The notes beneath the pieces were generated by a model. The model was not told the DNA's origin, did not search any database, and worked only from the letters and a program-made list of their open reading frames with translations. This document shows positions 34,630 through 37,602 of a stretch of DNA of 37,602 nt, one piece after another. Numbering within the stretch: the stretch's first letter is position 1; each line of letters starts with the position of its first letter. Origin of the DNA: Streptococcus sp. HSISM1 (GTDB lineage: Bacteria; Bacillota; Bacilli; Lactobacillales; Streptococcaceae); NCBI RefSeq assembly GCF_000448565.1, contig NZ_CM002128.1, positions 950,960 to 988,561 on the forward strand. The letters are read 5' to 3'. The translations under genes and the position numbers were made by a program.

Positions 34630-36364
34630 CTGCTTCTCCTTTCCCTTGTGTTTGCATTTCATATACTTCTTGGTAGATGGCATTGGTCGCAAGCAATTCC
34701 TCGTGACGACCGATGGCATCGATTTGGCCATCATTCATCACGATGATGCGATCTGCATCTTGAATAGAGGAAATCCGTTGACCAATGATGATTTTGGTAG
34801 TCTCTTTCAAGCTGGTTGCCAATCCTTGACGGATCAAACTATCTGTCTTGGTATCAACCGCAGAGGTCGAATCATCCAAGATCAAAATCTTCGGATTCAT
34901 GAGAAGGGCACGCGCGATACAGAGACGCTGGCGTTGGCCACCAGAGACGTTGGATCCCCCGCGCTCAATCATGGTGTCATAACCCTCTTTGAAATCTTGA
35001 ATAAATTCATCGGCTTGGGCAATCTTACAAGCTGCGATGATCTCTTCATCCGTCGCATCTTTATTTCCCCAGCGCATATTTTCTTTAATCGTACCAGAGA
35101 AAAGGACATTGGTCTGAAGAACCATGGCCACTTGCTTACGAAGGGAATCAAGATCGTATTCTTTGACATCGTGGCCTGCTACTGTCACCCGACCAGACTC
35201 GACATCATAAAGACGAGGAATCAACTGAACCAAGCTTGATTTCCCTGATCCTGTTCCTCCCAAGATCCCAATAACTTCCCCTGAACGAATGGAAAGATTA
35301 ATCCCTTGTAAAACATGGGTCTTATCGCCATTTTCATCGGTATAAGCAAAGGTCACATCCTCAAATTTGATGGATCCATCAGCGACTTCTTTGATCCCAT
35401 TTTCTGGAGAGTCAATCGTCGTTTTGGTCGTTAAGACTTCATTGATCCGCTCGACAGAGGCCATAGAAATCGACAACATGACAAAGATCATCATAAACAT
35501 CATGAGCGACATGAGAATGGTCATGGTGTAGCTAAACATAGAAGTCAAATTCCCAGTGGAGAGTTGACCACCAACGATCAGATGAGCCCCGATCCAAGAG
35601 ATCAAAAGGAAAGAAGCATACATGGAAAGCATCATAGCTGGGCTACTCAAGACAACGACACGGATAGCCTTCATAAACATGTTATAAATCAAACGCGAAG
35701 CCTTCTTGAATTTAACCGTTTCATCTGCTTCCTTAACGTAGGACTTCACCACTCGCATATTGGTGATGTTTTCTTGGATACTGTTGTTGAGATTGTCATA
35801 AGCTTCAAATACTTCTGTGAAGAGCGGATACACAATCTTCATGATGATGCTTAAGACAGCTGCCAAAAAGATGGTCACATAGACAAAGATCATGGCCATT
35901 TCCGCATTGATCATGAAACAAGCTACAATGGCAAAGATCAAATTGAGCGGTGCCCGAACACAGATCCGAATGACCATTTGATAGGCATTTTGCACATTGG
36001 TCACATCCGTCATCATCCGAGTGACTAACCCACCTGATGAGAACTGATCAATATTCTCAAATGAGAAGGTTTGAACCTTTTTGATAATAGCCCGACGAAG
36101 GTTTTTGGCAAAACCAGCCGATGCATAGGCGCCATAACGGGCAGACTGCATCCCACAAAAGAGGGAGAGAAAGGCACAGACCAGCATGAGCCCACCGTAA
36201 AACAAAATATTGTTCATGTTTCTTTGTTGAACACCTTGGTCCAAAAGACTCGCCATGACAAAGGGAATCGAAATCTCAAACATGACTTCAAAGACCATGA
36301 ACAAGGAAGCTAAAATCGAGGGCTTCTTGAATTCTTTGATCTCGGAAATTAAGGATCGAATCAT
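34619..36364 (-). CDS. ABC exporter half-transporter, subunit with non-catalytic Walker B
   Basis: 581 residues: six transmembrane helices (about residues 15-300) and an ATPase domain. Walker A is GGTGSGKSS (about residue 370), the signature VSGGQ is intact (about 471), but Walker B reads LILDDSTSAVD, with Asp where the catalytic Glu belongs. Combined with the partner's LSNGQ, this gives one dead and one live ATP site, the pattern of asymmetric exporters. The ATG at 36364 is chosen because GGAGG precedes it by 5 bases; an in-frame ATG at 36376 would overlap that site. A consensus promoter and a leader hairpin precede it. The substrate is not shown by sequence. Confidence 0.93.
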   Translation of the reverse strand: MIRSLISEIKEFKKPSILASLFMVFEVMFEISIPFVMASLLDQGVQQRNMNNILFYGGLMLVCAFLSLFCGMQSARYGAYASAGFAKNLRRAIIKKVQTFSFENIDQFSSGGLVTRMMTDVTNVQNAYQMVIRICVRAPLNLIFAIVACFMINAEMAMIFVYVTIFLAAVLSIIMKIVYPLFTEVFEAYDNLNNSIQENITNMRVVKSYVKEADETVKFKKASRLIYNMFMKAIRVVVLSSPAMMLSMYASFLLISWIGAHLIVGGQLSTGNLTSMFSYTMTILMSLMMFMMIFVMLSISMASVERINEVLTTKTTIDSPENGIKEVADGSIKFEDVTFAYTDENGDKTHVLQGINLSIRSGEVIGILGGTGSGKSSLVQLIPRLYDVESGRVTVAGHDVKEYDLDSLRKQVAMVLQTNVLFSGTIKENMRWGNKDATDEEIIAACKIAQADEFIQDFKEGYDTMIERGGSNVSGGQRQRLCIARALLMNPKILILDDSTSAVDTKTDSLIRQGLATSLKETTKIIIGQRISSIQDADRIIVMNDGQIDAIGRHEELLATNAIYQEVYEMQTQGKGEADEN

Positions 36365-36448
36365 TATTACCTCCAATGTTATTCATACTTTTTCCTGCGG
36401 TAGAAGCAAAGCTTCTTTCCATCGAAAATAGGTCAAAACACACAAAAT

Positions 36449-36472
36449 TCCCTGAGGGAAAGACCCTAGGGA
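36449..36472 (-). promoter_or_regulatory. Leader hairpin upstream of the ABC exporter operon
   Basis: Minus strand: TCCCT-AGGG, loop TCTTT, CCCT-C-AGGGA, a 9-bp stem with one bulged C, followed by AATTTTGTGTGTTTT. It lies within the roughly 125-base leader, between promoter and start codon, and could act as a conditional terminator. Confidence 0.5.
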
Positions 36473-36494
36473 TTACGCGTTTTTTATAGTCTTC

Positions 36495-36523
36495 ATTGTA
36501 ACCTAAATTGCAAAAAAATGCAA
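36495..36523 (-). promoter_or_regulatory. Sigma-A promoter of the ABC exporter operon
   Basis: Minus strand: TTGCAT (36523-36518), a 17-base spacer starting with a T-run, TACAAT (36500-36495). Confidence 0.75.
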
Positions 36524-36567
36524 GATTTTTAGACAGCATCCGTTTTTCTGTTGATCTAGTACAAAAG

Positions 36568-36744
36568 AGGCTGGGACAAAAGTCCTAGCCTCTCAATTGT
36601 TTTTGGATTGTCGAGCAAGACGCAGTGGCTGAGTGGGCTCTACTACGCTGATTTTATCAGCTTTTACAGCCCTACTCAACTGTGCGGAGGTGGGACGACG
36701 AAATCGAATTCTAACGAATTACCGATTTCTGTCCCACTCTCTTT
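36568..36744. repeat. 177-bp structured intergenic repeat, full copy 2
   Basis: Same orientation, same 177-base length and nearly the same sequence as 18324-18500. It lies just downstream of the minus-strand permease gene (6 bases after its stop) and upstream of the exporter promoter. The stems described for copy 1 are kept. Confidence 0.9.
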
Positions 36745-36749
36745 TCTAT

Positions 36750-37602
36750 TTATTCAGCTAAGAGCACTTCTTTAATGGTTTGCTTTTGGAGTTTTCTGTT
36801 GGATAGATAAAAGAGGCTTTCATAAACCACCGCAAAACCAAGCAAGGTCCAAAAGCACACATTCCCATCAAAGTGGTGCTCAATCTTTTCAGGAACTGTA
36901 TCTTTGATCACACCGATCAAAATTTCCATGATACCGTATTGGTAAACCGTCCCAAGAACAAATCCTAGATAAGCCCAAAAACGATAGGGAGCGAGAATAT
37001 GACCTTGGCATTCACGATCGGTGTAGCCAAAAGCCTTCATAAGAGCCAAGGTTTCACGACTTTCTGAGACAACAATCCCCAATGACAAAAAGAGTATCGA
37101 GAAAGAAAGGATCAAGCCAATCATGATCATCATGGTTTGGATGATATCATCTGTGTAATCCCTGAGGCCAAAGGACAATTGAACCATGGCCGCAAAACAC
37201 ATGGAGCCAAAGACCACAAAAAACAAGATCGATTTTCTCCCCCATATCAGTGACGAGGATAGCTCTTTTAGGAAGTCTTTCTCTTTCTTAGGAACCCTCT
37301 TTCTCCTTTTGACCTTGATCGGACTTGGGGACTTTTTCAATAATCGAAGAGCCGGGGTTTGAAGTTGACTTCTAGCATAACCAATCGCGAGAACCATAAA
37401 GAAGGTCGTTGGTAGCATCACCAAAGCAAGCAAAAGCTGCCAGTGAAAGTGAATGGTAATTTCTGGTAAAATCCCCTTCTCATTACGGAAGTCATAAAAA
37501 TGTCCCATCATGAGAAATGAAGCAAAATAGCCAAGAAGCGCTCCAACTCCAAAACTGAGTCCAAAGGCCCAAAATCGTTTCGCTAACTGGACATTGCTGT
37601 AT
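36750..37602 (-). CDS. FtsX-type ABC transporter permease, C-terminal part (cut by window edge)
   Basis: The frame is open to the right edge, so the N-terminus is missing; 283 codons are visible. The visible part has a pair of membrane segments (LAKRFWAFGLSFGVGALLGY region and a second at about 37400-37450), a basic loop (KVKRRKRVPKKEK), then four segments in the MacB/FtsX permease arrangement, including the family-typical stretch ETLALMKAFGYTDRE before the last helices. Such permeases work with a separate ATPase, usually in peptide or lipid export or in bacitracin-type resistance; the ATPase would lie outside the window. The ATG at 37511 is internal. Confidence 0.85.
   Translation of the reverse strand, partial: YSNVQLAKRFWAFGLSFGVGALLGYFASFLMMGHFYDFRNEKGILPEITIHFHWQLLLALVMLPTTFFMVLAIGYARSQLQTPALRLLKKSPSPIKVKRRKRVPKKEKDFLKELSSSLIWGRKSILFFVVFGSMCFAAMVQLSFGLRDYTDDIIQTMMIMIGLILSFSILFLSLGIVVSESRETLALMKAFGYTDRECQGHILAPYRFWAYLGFVLGTVYQYGIMEILIGVIKDTVPEKIEHHFDGNVCFWTLLGFAVVYESLFYLSNRKLQKQTIKEVLLAE

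Noticed and set aside
34630-34734. N-terminal extension of the second ABC subunit
   Set aside because: It overlaps the end of the first subunit gene; the ATG at 34629 has a strong AAAGGAG site.
34646-35239. 197-codon plus-strand frame opposite the ABC transporter
   Set aside because: Antisense shadow of the conserved ATPase domain, without start signals.
36288-36539. 83-codon frame across the exporter leader
   Set aside because: It starts upstream of the promoter and overlaps the exporter gene out of frame; no family resemblance.
1-37602. tRNA, rRNA, IS elements, integrases, prophage genes
   Set aside because: I looked for these on both strands and saw none that I could support by reading alone.

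Overview
The window reads as chromosomal DNA of an oral viridans-group Streptococcus, most likely of the sanguinis/parasanguinis/mitis type. The evidence is the gene content and order (rmlA; dadA-like/nif3/trmK; metA/dnaD; apt; recJ; rnz/hflX/miaA; rexB/rexA), the short Gram-positive ribosome binding sites, the extended -10 promoters (TGnTATAAT) and an LPSTG surface adhesin. The species is inferred from general knowledge only. Most genes are on the minus strand.

Layout. 1-3018: the 5' end of rmlA, then the trmK-nif3-dadA-like operon. 3073-5271: a glutathione S-transferase gene with a modular hairpin repeat in its 3' UTR, divergent from add (adenosine deaminase). 5278-8216: metA-dnaD-GDPD operon; metA carries two candidate MtaR/MetR MET boxes and a residue (E111) predicting acetyl-CoA use. 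8217-11748: recJ, a small membrane-anchored protein, and apt. 11834-18258: an accessory surface region with a 1269-residue LPSTG adhesin built of isopeptide-linked pilin-type domains, a lipoprotein and an AT-rich membrane-anchored protein. 18499-24054: GNAT, methyltransferase, SDR, RNase Z, an unknown protein, HflX and MiaA, closely packed on the minus strand. 24138-24829: a DUF3042 peptide and a 302-bp hairpin-rich element. 24830-32135: rexB-rexA (RecBCD-type recombination) and a DUF4298 protein. 32198-36523: glutathione peroxidase (plus strand) and a heterodimeric ABC exporter with asymmetric ATP sites (minus strand). 36568-37602: a 177-bp repeat and a truncated FtsX-type permease.

Two themes run across the window. 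First, five minus-strand genes (8888-9483, 16069-16832, 18499-18902, 21928-23174, 24830-25146) are each broken by exactly one missing base in an A/T run of 5-6 bases, and restoring it rebuilds a full protein every time. One of the five is hflX, whose loss would be surprising. Systematic homopolymer under-calling in the assembly is the simplest explanation; slippage or phase variation is the alternative. Second, two unrelated families of foldable intergenic repeats are present: a 177-bp element (two near-identical copies plus a half copy that supplies a gene's stop codon), and a BOX-like element with conserved ends and exchangeable internal hairpins (two copies).

I see no IS element, integrase, CRISPR array, rRNA or tRNA. 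The best candidates for something undescribed are the modular hairpin element family, the repeat-encoded C-terminus of the DadA-like protein, and the surface protein cluster with its long structured leader.
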